Part shown: piece by piece, positions 57,298 through 64,000 of the stretch | Numbering within the stretch: position 1 is the first letter of the stretch | Layout of the letters: the number at the start of each line of letters is the position of its first letter | Source: Arenibacter arenosicollis | Lineage (GTDB): Bacteria; Bacteroidota; Bacteroidia; Flavobacteriales; Flavobacteriaceae | Assembly (NCBI RefSeq): GCF_014397245.1 | Contig: NZ_JACLHY010000001.1 | Coordinates: 186,001 to 250,000, forward strand | Direction: 5' to 3' | Length of the DNA: 64,000 nt | Position numbers and translations under genes: made by a program | The notes under the pieces: model-generated | Databases searched by the model: none | What the model saw: only the letters and a program-made list of their open reading frames with translations | Told to the model about the DNA's origin: nothing

Positions 57298-57406
57298 ATT
57301 TCAAAATTATATTTATTACTCAAATCAAACAGCTCCCCTCTTGGAACGAAGAGGGGAATGAATTTCCCCGCCTCCAGCGGGGGAAGAAAGGGGAGTTTGA
57401 AATCCC
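57298..57406. repeat. hairpin module alpha, copy 2
   Basis: It matches alpha-1 in order and most bases, but the inner hairpin (57364-57385) is TTCCCCGC..GCGGGGGAA instead of TTTTCTGC..GCAGAAAA. The sequence is different yet still a stem. Confidence 0.85.
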
Positions 57407-57451
57407 TAACATTTGGTCTAAACCCTAACTTTCTCTTTTGTTCCAATATCC

Positions 57452-57560
57452 GCGCTTTCAAAACCCTTCTTCTTCGCTTGGGGCGAAACCACCTCCCTTC
57501 GTCTGAAGGGAGGTGCCATGATTGTATTTCAAAATTATATTTTTGTTCAAATTAAATCGT
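57452..57560. repeat. two-hairpin module beta, copy 3, with truncated alpha
   Basis: It begins CCGCGCTTTCAAAACCCTTC, with hairpins CTTCGCTTGGGGCGAAA and ACCTCCCTTCGTCTGAAGGG. It then continues ATTTCAAAATTATATTTTTG as a cut-off alpha. The preceding linker (57407-57451) matches the DNA just upstream of the DUF559 start. Confidence 0.8.
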
Positions 57561-57629
57561 TCTCCACTGTGCAAAGTCTCCTAGCTTGGCACTATATAAA
57601 ACCATTCGAGCACAACAACCAACCTTTGG

Positions 57630-57724
57630 TTTCAATCCCTTCCGTCTTCTCCTCCTATGGTCGGAGAAGCTACCTTGTCCTCCCGCGGAAAACGCGGGAC
57701 AGGCTTGCTAAGGGAAGGAGCACC
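57630..57724. repeat. multi-hairpin module gamma, copy 2
   Basis: It starts TTTCAATCCCTTCCGTCTTC, has CTCCCGCGGAAAACGCGGGA, and ends AAGGGAAGGAGCACC. The CCCTTCC/GGAAGGG ends pair around two inner hairpins. It matches gamma-1 at 53024-53118. TGTTCACTGCAAAC tandem text follows to the argF' stop. Confidence 0.85.
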
Positions 57725-57796
57725 CTATTTTCGTCATTGTTCACTGACAACTGTTTACTGATTACTGTTCACTGCAAACTGTTCACTGCAAACTGC

Positions 57797-58741
57797 CTAC
57801 CCCTTCAAGCTCTCCAACAACTTCTTCAACACGATTTGTGCGGAATAGGTTCTATTATGAGCCTGTTTTATGGCCAAGGAATTATTTCCATCCAAAACCT
57901 CATCGGCTACTACCACATTTCGCCTTACGGGCAAACAGTGCATAAATTTAGCATTGCCCAACTTTTTATTGGTAATGGTCCAGTTCTTGTCCTGACTTAC
58001 CACCTTACCATAATCCTGGTAACTACTCCAGTTCTTTACATATACAAAATCGGCATCTTCCAGAGCCTTATCCTGATCGTATTCTATTTTGGCACCCTTG
58101 GTCACCTCAGGATTTAAATCGTATCCTTTGGGATGGGTAATAACAAAATCGGCATCCTGCAAATGCATCATTTCCACGAAGGAATTGGCTACAGCATGCG
58201 GCAATGCTTTTGGATGTGGTGCCCAGGACAATACTACTTTTGGTCTTTTCTTGGTATTGTTCTCGGCTAGGGTAATGGCATCTGCCAAAGCCTGCAAAGG
58301 ATGGCCCACGGAACTTTCCATGTTTACTACCGGAATACCGGCATATTTTTTAAAGCCGTTCATGACTACTTCCGCCTCGTCCTGTTCCTTATCGGTCAAG
58401 GAGGCAAAGGCTCTAATGGCCACTATATCGCAATATTGGGCTACTACCTGAGCTGCTTCCTTAATGTGTTCAGAGGTACCTTGGTCCATTACGGTACCGT
58501 CTCCGTACTCCAACGCCCATCCTTCGCTTCCAAAGTTCATCACAATAACTTCCATGCCCAGATTCATGGCCGCTTTTTGCGTGCTTAAACGGGTTCTAAG
58601 GCTGTTATTGAAGAATAATAAACATATGGTCTTTGCCTGTCCCAAGGCTTTGAATTGAAGCGGATTCGCCTTTAATGATCTAGCTTCTTCCACCCACTGC
58701 GGTAGGGAATCGATATCTTTTAAGGATAAATAGTGTTGCAT
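57797..58741 (-). CDS. argF': ornithine-type carbamoyltransferase, probably N-succinylornithine-specific
   Basis: This is a 314-residue member of the aspartate/ornithine carbamoyltransferase family. FNNSLRTRLST near residue 44 binds carbamoyl phosphate, MESSVGHPLQALADAITL gives His-Pro-x-Gln, and MHCLPVRRNVVVADEVLD is the family's closing loop. The operon content and the Bacteroidota setting make N-succinylornithine the likely acceptor, as shown biochemically for the Bacteroides enzyme. Exact selectivity residues cannot be confirmed here. It lies 4 bases after the proB stop. The repeat block begins just past its own stop. Confidence 0.9.
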   Translation of the reverse strand: MQHYLSLKDIDSLPQWVEEARSLKANPLQFKALGQAKTICLLFFNNSLRTRLSTQKAAMNLGMEVIVMNFGSEGWALEYGDGTVMDQGTSEHIKEAAQVVAQYCDIVAIRAFASLTDKEQDEAEVVMNGFKKYAGIPVVNMESSVGHPLQALADAITLAENNTKKRPKVVLSWAPHPKALPHAVANSFVEMMHLQDADFVITHPKGYDLNPEVTKGAKIEYDQDKALEDADFVYVKNWSSYQDYGKVVSQDKNWTITNKKLGNAKFMHCLPVRRNVVVADEVLDGNNSLAIKQAHNRTYSAQIVLKKLLESLKG

Positions 58742-58745
58742 TTCT

Positions 58746-59507
58746 TTATTTTATGGTTGTAAAAGCGGTTTTGTTCTCTATCGCATCGATGATAAAATTG
58801 TCCTTTAGGCCATTTACGATCCAAGTTTCTATATTGGCCTGTCTGGCGATGTTGGCTGCCTCAATTTTGGATTCCATTCCTCCTGTACCATGGGAGGATT
58901 TTGAACTACTGACCTCATTTTGCAAATCGGCCAGATCGCTCGCCAAACGAATGGTTTCTGGAACCTTGTTGGCAAACGATTCCTTGGTGTAAATGCCATC
59001 GGTGTTGGTAGCAATAATCAAGAGATCCACCTTCATCAAAGCAGCTGTCAATGCCGCCAACTTATCGTTATCTCCAAACTGGATCTCATCGGTGGCTACA
59101 GTATCGTTCTCGTTGATGATCGGGATAAAGTTATTAGCTACCAAGACATTGATGGTATTGCAGATATTTTCCTTGGAAACTTCCCTCTCAAAATCGGAAT
59201 AGGACAAAAGACATTGGGAGGTAAACAATCCCAATTCCCTAAAATTTTCTTGGAAAATACGCATTAAATGGGGCTGACCTATGGAGGCCAAGGCCTGCTT
59301 AACGGTAATCTCCTGCCCGTTATGTTCCAATTTTACAAACTGCTTGGCGGCGGCTATGGCTCCTGAACTTACAATGATGAATTCGTATTGATCCTTAAGT
59401 TTAGCAATCTGCCTACCAATATCCTCAATTTTTCCTCTGGATATATGGTCCGTTTCCTTGGTGAGGGTGTTGGATCCTATTTTTAATAATATTCTTTTCT
59501 TCTGCAT
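58746..59507 (-). CDS. proB: glutamate 5-kinase without PUA domain
   Basis: This is a 253-residue amino-acid kinase: ILLKIGSNTLTKE, FIIVSSGAIAAAKQFVKL, NENDTVATDEIQFGDNDKLAAL and SSHGTGGMESKIEAANIA are the kinase motifs. It phosphorylates glutamate, the first step of proline synthesis. The E. coli enzyme is about 367 residues because of a C-terminal PUA domain, which is absent here; short forms are known. It is embedded in the arginine operon, 35 bases after the proA stop. Confidence 0.95.
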   Translation of the reverse strand: MQKKRILLKIGSNTLTKETDHISRGKIEDIGRQIAKLKDQYEFIIVSSGAIAAAKQFVKLEHNGQEITVKQALASIGQPHLMRIFQENFRELGLFTSQCLLSYSDFEREVSKENICNTINVLVANNFIPIINENDTVATDEIQFGDNDKLAALTAALMKVDLLIIATNTDGIYTKESFANKVPETIRLASDLADLQNEVSSSKSSHGTGGMESKIEAANIARQANIETWIVNGLKDNFIIDAIENKTAFTTIK

Positions 59508-59542
59508 GTTCTTTTTTTTAGACCTATTGTTAGGTCTGGGTA

Positions 59543-60739
59543 CTACCTTATTTGACCATCACCTTTAACATACCATTTGTTGGTCACCAAATGTTGAAGT
59601 CCTATGGGGCCCCTTTGGTGTAATTTATCCGTACTTATGGCCAGTTCCCCGCCAAGTCCAAATTGCCCTCCATCCGTAAATCGCGTGGATACATTATGGT
59701 ACACTGCCGCAGAATCCACAGAATTCATAAATAGGGTGGCCTCTTGCTCTTCTTCAGTAACGATTACCGCGGAATGGCCACCGCCATAGGTATTTATCTT
59801 TTCAACAGCTTCCTCCGTGTTTCCCACTTCCCCGATAAGGATTTTATAATCCAAAAATTCTTCAAACCAGGTGTTTTCTTCCGTTATTACTGAAGTATCT
59901 GCCGTTCCGACCAGACTGTTGTCGACCAAAATCTCTACTTTTTTCGCTTTTAATTCCGCGATCAAATCCTTTATAAAGGCCGCTTTGTTGGGCAATTCAC
60001 TATCTATTAACACCTTGTCCAAGGCATTACAGGCCGATATTTTTGTGGTTTTGGCATTCAGGATAATACTCAATGCTTTTTTTAGGTCTGCCTTGGGATG
60101 AACATATAAGAAGTTATTTCCCCTTCCACTGACGATCACTGGGCAAGTAGCATGCTTTTTGGTAAAAGCAATCAATTTTTCCCCTCCCCTTGGCACAATT
60201 AGATCCAGCTTTTGAGTGGGTTTTTCCAAAAAGGCCTGGGTCTGTTCCCTATTGAATTCCAAATAAGTGACCCAATCTTTGGAAATGCCATGTTCCTCCA
60301 AGGATTTATGCCAAAAATTAACTAGGACCAAATTGCTTTGAAGTGATTCCTTTCCGCCTTTCAACAAAATTTTATTCCCCGATTTAAAGGCAATTGCTGC
60401 AGCTTCTATGGTAACATCGGGTCTAGATTCATATATGATCAAGACTGTACCAAAAGGTGCCGTTTTATTACTGACATGCATCCCATTTTCATGGACAAAA
60501 TTAAATCGCTCCAAACCCAAGGGGTCCTCCTGGCTCGCCAACTGCTGTAATGATAGGATCATACCTTCAATCTTGGCATCATCAACCTTTAGTCGGTCGT
60601 ACATGGCCAAATCATTTCCCTTATAAGCCTCCAGGTCCTTCTTATTGATTTCCAGAATGGTGCTGCGTTCCCCATCGATCAACTGTGCCATGGTACTGAG
60701 TACCGCATTCCTTTGGGATATGTCTAAATACAAACTCAT
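59543..60739 (-). CDS. proA: glutamate-5-semialdehyde dehydrogenase (gamma-glutamyl phosphate reductase)
   Basis: This 398-residue aldehyde-dehydrogenase-like enzyme has FGTVLIIYESRPDVTIEAAA, the NADPH segment, then KISACNALDKVLID with the catalytic Cys, and STRFTDGGQFGLGGELAIST near the end. It makes glutamate 5-semialdehyde. The start overlaps the argD stop by 4 bases (ATGA), so translation is coupled. It supplies the proline branch next to ProB and ProC. Confidence 0.96.
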   Translation of the reverse strand: MSLYLDISQRNAVLSTMAQLIDGERSTILEINKKDLEAYKGNDLAMYDRLKVDDAKIEGMILSLQQLASQEDPLGLERFNFVHENGMHVSNKTAPFGTVLIIYESRPDVTIEAAAIAFKSGNKILLKGGKESLQSNLVLVNFWHKSLEEHGISKDWVTYLEFNREQTQAFLEKPTQKLDLIVPRGGEKLIAFTKKHATCPVIVSGRGNNFLYVHPKADLKKALSIILNAKTTKISACNALDKVLIDSELPNKAAFIKDLIAELKAKKVEILVDNSLVGTADTSVITEENTWFEEFLDYKILIGEVGNTEEAVEKINTYGGGHSAVIVTEEEQEATLFMNSVDSAAVYHNVSTRFTDGGQFGLGGELAISTDKLHQRGPIGLQHLVTNKWYVKGDGQIR

Positions 60740-61863
60740 GACAATTCCTTTTTTAGGGCATCAAAAAATTGATCCAAATTTTCTTTGGTAATATTCAATG
60801 CCGGTAATATCCGCAATACATATTTGTCACTGGCACCACCTGTGAACATATGTTGGTTGTGGATGAGTTTTTTTCTCAATTCAGCCACTTCAAAATCAAA
60901 TTCCAACCCCAACATTAGTCCCATTCCCTTTACTCTTTTTACCTGTGGGATGGCAGATGCCTTTTCCTTAAAATATTCAAAAAGCTCGGCGGCATTATCT
61001 ATTAAATTTTCTTTCTCGATTACTTCCAACACTGCCAATCCAGCGGCACAGGCCAAATGATTGCCTCCAAACGTGGTTCCCAACATTCCGTAGGAAGCCT
61101 TAATACTTTCATGGATAAGGACTCCACCAATAGGAAATCCGTTACCCATTCCCTTGGCTACTGTAATTATGTCCGGTTGAATGCCATAGTGTTGGAAGGC
61201 AAAAAACTTGCCGCTTCTTCCATAACCACATTGCACCTCATCTGCAATAAGCAGTGCGCCATTTTCCTTACATAGTGCCGCTATATTTTGATAAAATTCT
61301 TGGGAAGGCTGGTCCAGACCACCTACCCCTTGAATGGTCTCTATGATTACACTACAAACATCACCTTTGGAAATTTCGCTTTTAAAAGCTGCCAAATCCT
61401 CGAAAGGAAGTATGGTTACCTTTTGTTGCTTGTTTATGGGTGCGTTTATCTTCTCATTATCGGTAGCGGCCACAGCGGCAGAAGTTCTACCGTGAAATCC
61501 GTGTTTAAAGGCGATTACCCTAGATTTACCTGTTTGGAACGATGTCAGTTTTAAGGCATTTTCGTTGGCCTCTGCCCCTGAATTGCATAGGAACAGATTG
61601 TAATCTTCGCAGCCCGAAAGTTTCCCCAATTTATGCGCCAAGGCTTCTTGAATCGGGTTCTGGACGGCATTGCTATAAAATCCGATCTTATCCAGCTGGT
61701 TTTTTAATCGGTCTACATAATGTGGATGCGAATGCCCAATCGAAATTACGGCATGTCCACCGTAGAAATCCATATAATCCTGTCCTTTTTCATCGGTAAC
61801 CACAATTCCTTTAGCCGAAACGGGAGTCACGTCGTATAATGGGTATACATCAAATAATTCCAT
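60736..61863 (-). CDS. argD: acyl-ornithine aminotransferase (class III)
   Basis: This is a 375-residue PLP enzyme. CNSGAEANENALKLT and KHGFHGRTSAAVAATD are the usual class III motifs. LLIADEVQCGYGRSG has the Asp that holds PLP, and Lys237 in ITVAKGMGNG is the Schiff-base Lys. It swaps an amino group between glutamate and an N-acylglutamate semialdehyde. It overlaps proA by 4 bases. Confidence 0.94.
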   Translation of the reverse strand: MELFDVYPLYDVTPVSAKGIVVTDEKGQDYMDFYGGHAVISIGHSHPHYVDRLKNQLDKIGFYSNAVQNPIQEALAHKLGKLSGCEDYNLFLCNSGAEANENALKLTSFQTGKSRVIAFKHGFHGRTSAAVAATDNEKINAPINKQQKVTILPFEDLAAFKSEISKGDVCSVIIETIQGVGGLDQPSQEFYQNIAALCKENGALLIADEVQCGYGRSGKFFAFQHYGIQPDIITVAKGMGNGFPIGGVLIHESIKASYGMLGTTFGGNHLACAAGLAVLEVIEKENLIDNAAELFEYFKEKASAIPQVKRVKGMGLMLGLEFDFEVAELRKKLIHNQHMFTGGASDKYVLRILPALNITKENLDQFFDALKKELS

Positions 61864-61922
61864 CTTCTATCTTATATTTTGAACCTCTTTTGCGTTAATA
61901 CCCGGTAGGTCTAATAGCGAGG

Positions 61923-62717
61923 TTATCCTTTTTTAATCTCGTTTATCTTATCGAATGAGGCCACTATACCTCTGATCAGGGAGGAGCTTAGTCCTTGGTG
62001 TTCCATTTCGTTCAATCCGGAAATGGTACATCCCCTGGGGGTGGTAACCTTATCTATTTCATTTTCTGGGTGACTGTCAGATTCTATAAGAAGACTGGCA
62101 GCCCCATTGCAGGTATGCATGGCCAATTCCTGTGCTTCCTTGGCATCGAATCCCAATTGAATGGCTCCTTGTGTGGTGGCTCGTATCAATCGCATCCAAA
62201 ACGCAATTCCACTGGCACAAATAACGGTAGCGGCCTGCATTTGGTCTTCCGGAATTTGCATGGAATGCCCCATACGGTTAAAGATGGCCTTGGCCAAATC
62301 TACCCTTTTGGCACCCTTCTCATTGCTACAGATACAGGTCATGGATTTCCCTACAGAAATAGCGGTATTGGGCATGGCACGAATAATATAGTGATCAGGA
62401 CCAATAACTTCTTCCATTCGGGCTATACTAAAACCGGTGATGGTGGAAATAATAACATGCTTGTCCGTAAGGATGTCCTTAACCTCTCCCAATATCTTTA
62501 CAAATTGGCTGGGCTGAACTGCAAATATTAGAATGTCCGATTTGGACACTGCTTCCCTATTATCCGTGGTAGTGGTCACAATTCCAAATTTCTCTATTTC
62601 CTTAAGACCACTAAGATTTCTCTTGGTAAGGACCATTGATGTGGCCCCGTTAGTGTTCAAAATGCCTTTTGCTATGGACAACCCTAAATTACCTGCTCCA
62701 ATTATGGCTATTTTCAT
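61923..62717 (-). CDS. proC: pyrroline-5-carboxylate reductase
   Basis: This is a 264-residue protein. The Rossmann start is IAIIGAGNLGLSIAKGIL, followed by IFAVQPSQF, IRAMPNTAISVGKSMT and VTTPRGCTISGLNEME, which are the family's signature segments. It makes proline from pyrroline 5-carboxylate with NAD(P)H. Together with proB and proA it gives a full proline pathway inside the arginine operon. It lies 59 bases before argD and about 108 bases after the argC stop. Confidence 0.95.
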   Translation of the reverse strand: MKIAIIGAGNLGLSIAKGILNTNGATSMVLTKRNLSGLKEIEKFGIVTTTTDNREAVSKSDILIFAVQPSQFVKILGEVKDILTDKHVIISTITGFSIARMEEVIGPDHYIIRAMPNTAISVGKSMTCICSNEKGAKRVDLAKAIFNRMGHSMQIPEDQMQAATVICASGIAFWMRLIRATTQGAIQLGFDAKEAQELAMHTCNGAASLLIESDSHPENEIDKVTTPRGCTISGLNEMEHQGLSSSLIRGIVASFDKINEIKKG

Positions 62718-62825
62718 TCCTTAATAGTTATTAGTTTCCTTCCCAAAACCGTGGGAACCTGTTGATTGGTTTAATTGTTTTTTAGTCGGCTTAATATTGC
62801 CATTAACCCTCAAGGGCCAACAATA

Positions 62826-63800
62826 CTAAAATACACCTGCTTTTAATTGCAAGCCTTCCGTTTCCTTAAATCCGAAGGCCAAGTTCATATTTTGAACTGC
62901 CTGCCCTGAAGCCCCTTTCAATAAATTATCTATGGCAGAGGTAATCAGTAGGGTATTGTTGTGCTTGTGCAAATGAATATGGCATTGGTTGGTATTCACC
63001 ACCTGCTTTAGGTTGATGTCTTCCTCCGTTACCTGGGTAAAGACAGCATCCTTATAAAAATCGTTGTAAAGTTCATAGGCTTCTTCCAAACTACCATCAA
63101 AATCGGTATATGCCGTGGCCAATATCCCTCGGGTAAAATTACCCCTATTGGGAAGGAAAAATAGATCTCCTGTATTTTCTTGAAGACTGTGCAAACTTTC
63201 ATTTATCTCCCCAAGGTGCTGGTGCGTAAAAGGCTTGTACCAGGATACATTGTTATTCCTCCAACTAAAATGCGAAGTTGATGAAAGGCTTACTCCAGCT
63301 CCGGTACTTCCGGTAACAGCATTGATATGTACCGGTTTATCCAATTTATGGGCCTTTGCCAATGGCAATAATCCCAACTGGATAGCGGTAGCAAAACAAC
63401 CAGGGTTAGCAATATATTTCGCCTTTTTAATTTCTTCCTTTTTTAGTTCGGGCAAGCCGTAGACAAAAGATTTTCCGTCCAGTACGGCATCGGCCTCCAG
63501 CCTAAAGTCATTACTCAAATCTATGATCCTGGTGTCTTTGGAAAACTCGTTTTCCTTTAAAAAACTAGTGGAGTTTCCATGCCCAAGACAAAGAAATACC
63601 ACATCTACATCCTTGTTAACCTCTCCTGTAAATGCCAGATCGGTAACCCCTAACAGGTCCGGATGGGCCGTGGTAACCTTTTTACCCGCCCTGGTGGTAC
63701 TAAAAACAAAATCTATAGTTGCATTGGGGTGGTTCAGGAGAATTCTGATGAGTTCCCCACCAGTATACCCTGAACCACCAATGATACCTACTTTAATCAT
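62826..63800 (-). CDS. argC: N-acetyl(or succinyl)-gamma-glutamyl-phosphate reductase
   Basis: This is a 324-residue protein. VGIIGGSGYTGGELIRILL at residues 4-22 is the NADP Rossmann loop, DLSNDFRLE follows, and IANPGCFATAIQLGLLPLA has the catalytic Cys135. The SYGLPEL-type loop (VYGLPELKKEEI) is also present. It reduces the acyl-glutamyl phosphate to the semialdehyde. The ATG overlaps the argG stop by 8 bases. With ArgB upstream in the pathway it forms the first half of the route to ornithine. Confidence 0.95.
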   Translation of the reverse strand: MIKVGIIGGSGYTGGELIRILLNHPNATIDFVFSTTRAGKKVTTAHPDLLGVTDLAFTGEVNKDVDVVFLCLGHGNSTSFLKENEFSKDTRIIDLSNDFRLEADAVLDGKSFVYGLPELKKEEIKKAKYIANPGCFATAIQLGLLPLAKAHKLDKPVHINAVTGSTGAGVSLSSTSHFSWRNNNVSWYKPFTHQHLGEINESLHSLQENTGDLFFLPNRGNFTRGILATAYTDFDGSLEEAYELYNDFYKDAVFTQVTEEDINLKQVVNTNQCHIHLHKHNNTLLITSAIDNLLKGASGQAVQNMNLAFGFKETEGLQLKAGVF

Positions 63801-64000
63801 TATTCTGATTTACGTGGTTATATATTTTTCCCGAATTGGAAAGTATTTTAATAAATCCTTTGGCATCATCTGCAGTCCATCCTTTGTTCATCTCGCCATA
63901 ACTACCAAAAGAGGCGTTCATTAAATCGTGCGAAGAGGATATCCCGTCCAATTCAAATCGATACGGGTGCAGACTTACAAAGACATCACCACTAACGTTC
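63793..64000 (-). CDS. argG: argininosuccinate synthase, C-terminal end (start outside the window)
   Basis: Minus-strand reading from the window edge to a TAA at 63793 gives 68 residues. They include SGDVFVSLHPYRFELDG, SHDLMNASFGSYGEMNKGWT and DDAKGFIKILSN, which is the typical C-terminus of Bacteroidota ArgG. The stop lies inside the first codons of argC (8-base overlap), so this gene leads the visible operon. Confidence 0.85.
   Translation of the reverse strand, partial: NVSGDVFVSLHPYRFELDGISSSHDLMNASFGSYGEMNKGWTADDAKGFIKILSNSGKIYNHVNQNND

Noticed and set aside
57210-57461. Minus-strand ORF of 83 codons upstream of the DUF559 gene
   Set aside because: It lies wholly inside repeat modules beta-2 and alpha-2, and its reading is explained by the repeat text, so it is not a credible gene.
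56585-57724. Possible CRISPR array
   Set aside because: The repeats are about 65-110 bases with internal hairpins, there are only 2-3 copies of each, and spacing is irregular, with a gene inside the array. No cas genes are seen.
57172-58117. Plus-strand ORFs across the repeat block and argF'
   Set aside because: They run through repeats or antisense to argF' and have no coherent protein pattern.

Overview
The window looks like the chromosome of a marine-type member of Flavobacteriaceae (Bacteroidota). The evidence is a SusC/SusD pair, TAnnTTTG-type promoters, many lipoproteins with Bacteroidota-style lipoboxes, a mevalonate pathway, and an arginine operon built around a Bacteroidota-type carbamoyltransferase (argF'). 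The DNA is AT-rich. I saw no tRNA, rRNA, CRISPR array, prophage or intact insertion sequence.

Layout. 1-8.7 kb: the end of an M61 peptidase, an acetyltransferase, a cyclase-like DUF2652 protein, small envelope proteins, a phosphoesterase, a GAF-domain protein and an HD domain fused to a Pycsar-type membrane effector. 8.7-15.7 kb: a 1235-residue outer-membrane fusion (phosphoesterase, kinase-like middle, beta-barrel), a propeller lipoprotein with an effector-binding-domain partner, and a vanadium haloperoxidase. 15.9-36 kb: a polysaccharide/maltodextrin locus. It holds two translationally coupled 1100-residue FG-GAP/ASPIC-UnbV lipoproteins, a sodium:solute symporter, SusD and SusC, then divergently a LacI regulator, beta-phosphoglucomutase, a GH65 phosphorylase and a cytoplasmic GH13 enzyme. 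A LacI-type palindrome lies between susC and lacI. The logic is import by SusCD, hydrolysis and phosphorolysis inside the cell, then conversion of beta-glucose 1-phosphate to glucose 6-phosphate.

36-40.4 kb: glycerol handling, with a glycerophosphodiesterase, a flavoprotein, GlpF and GlpK. 40.6-46 kb: small genes, then an isoprenoid operon (diphosphomevalonate decarboxylase, mevalonate-kinase-like protein, UbiA prenyltransferase) and a pseudouridine synthase. 46-53 kb: an accessory stretch with dispersed palindromic repeats, an XRE/membrane regulator bracketed by direct repeats, DJ-1, GNAT, BNR, quinone-oxidoreductase, Crp-type and DinB genes.

53.2-64 kb: one long minus-strand arginine/proline operon, argG-argC-proC-argD-proA-proB-argF'-argB-argE-argH. 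Between argF' and argB it is interrupted by 1.3 kb of hairpin repeats that enclose a small DUF559 (Vsr-like) endonuclease gene. The gene occupies the position that a hairpin module occupies in the neighbouring repeat units. This resembles an autonomous element with its non-autonomous derivatives, and it is the best candidate here for an undescribed mobile system.
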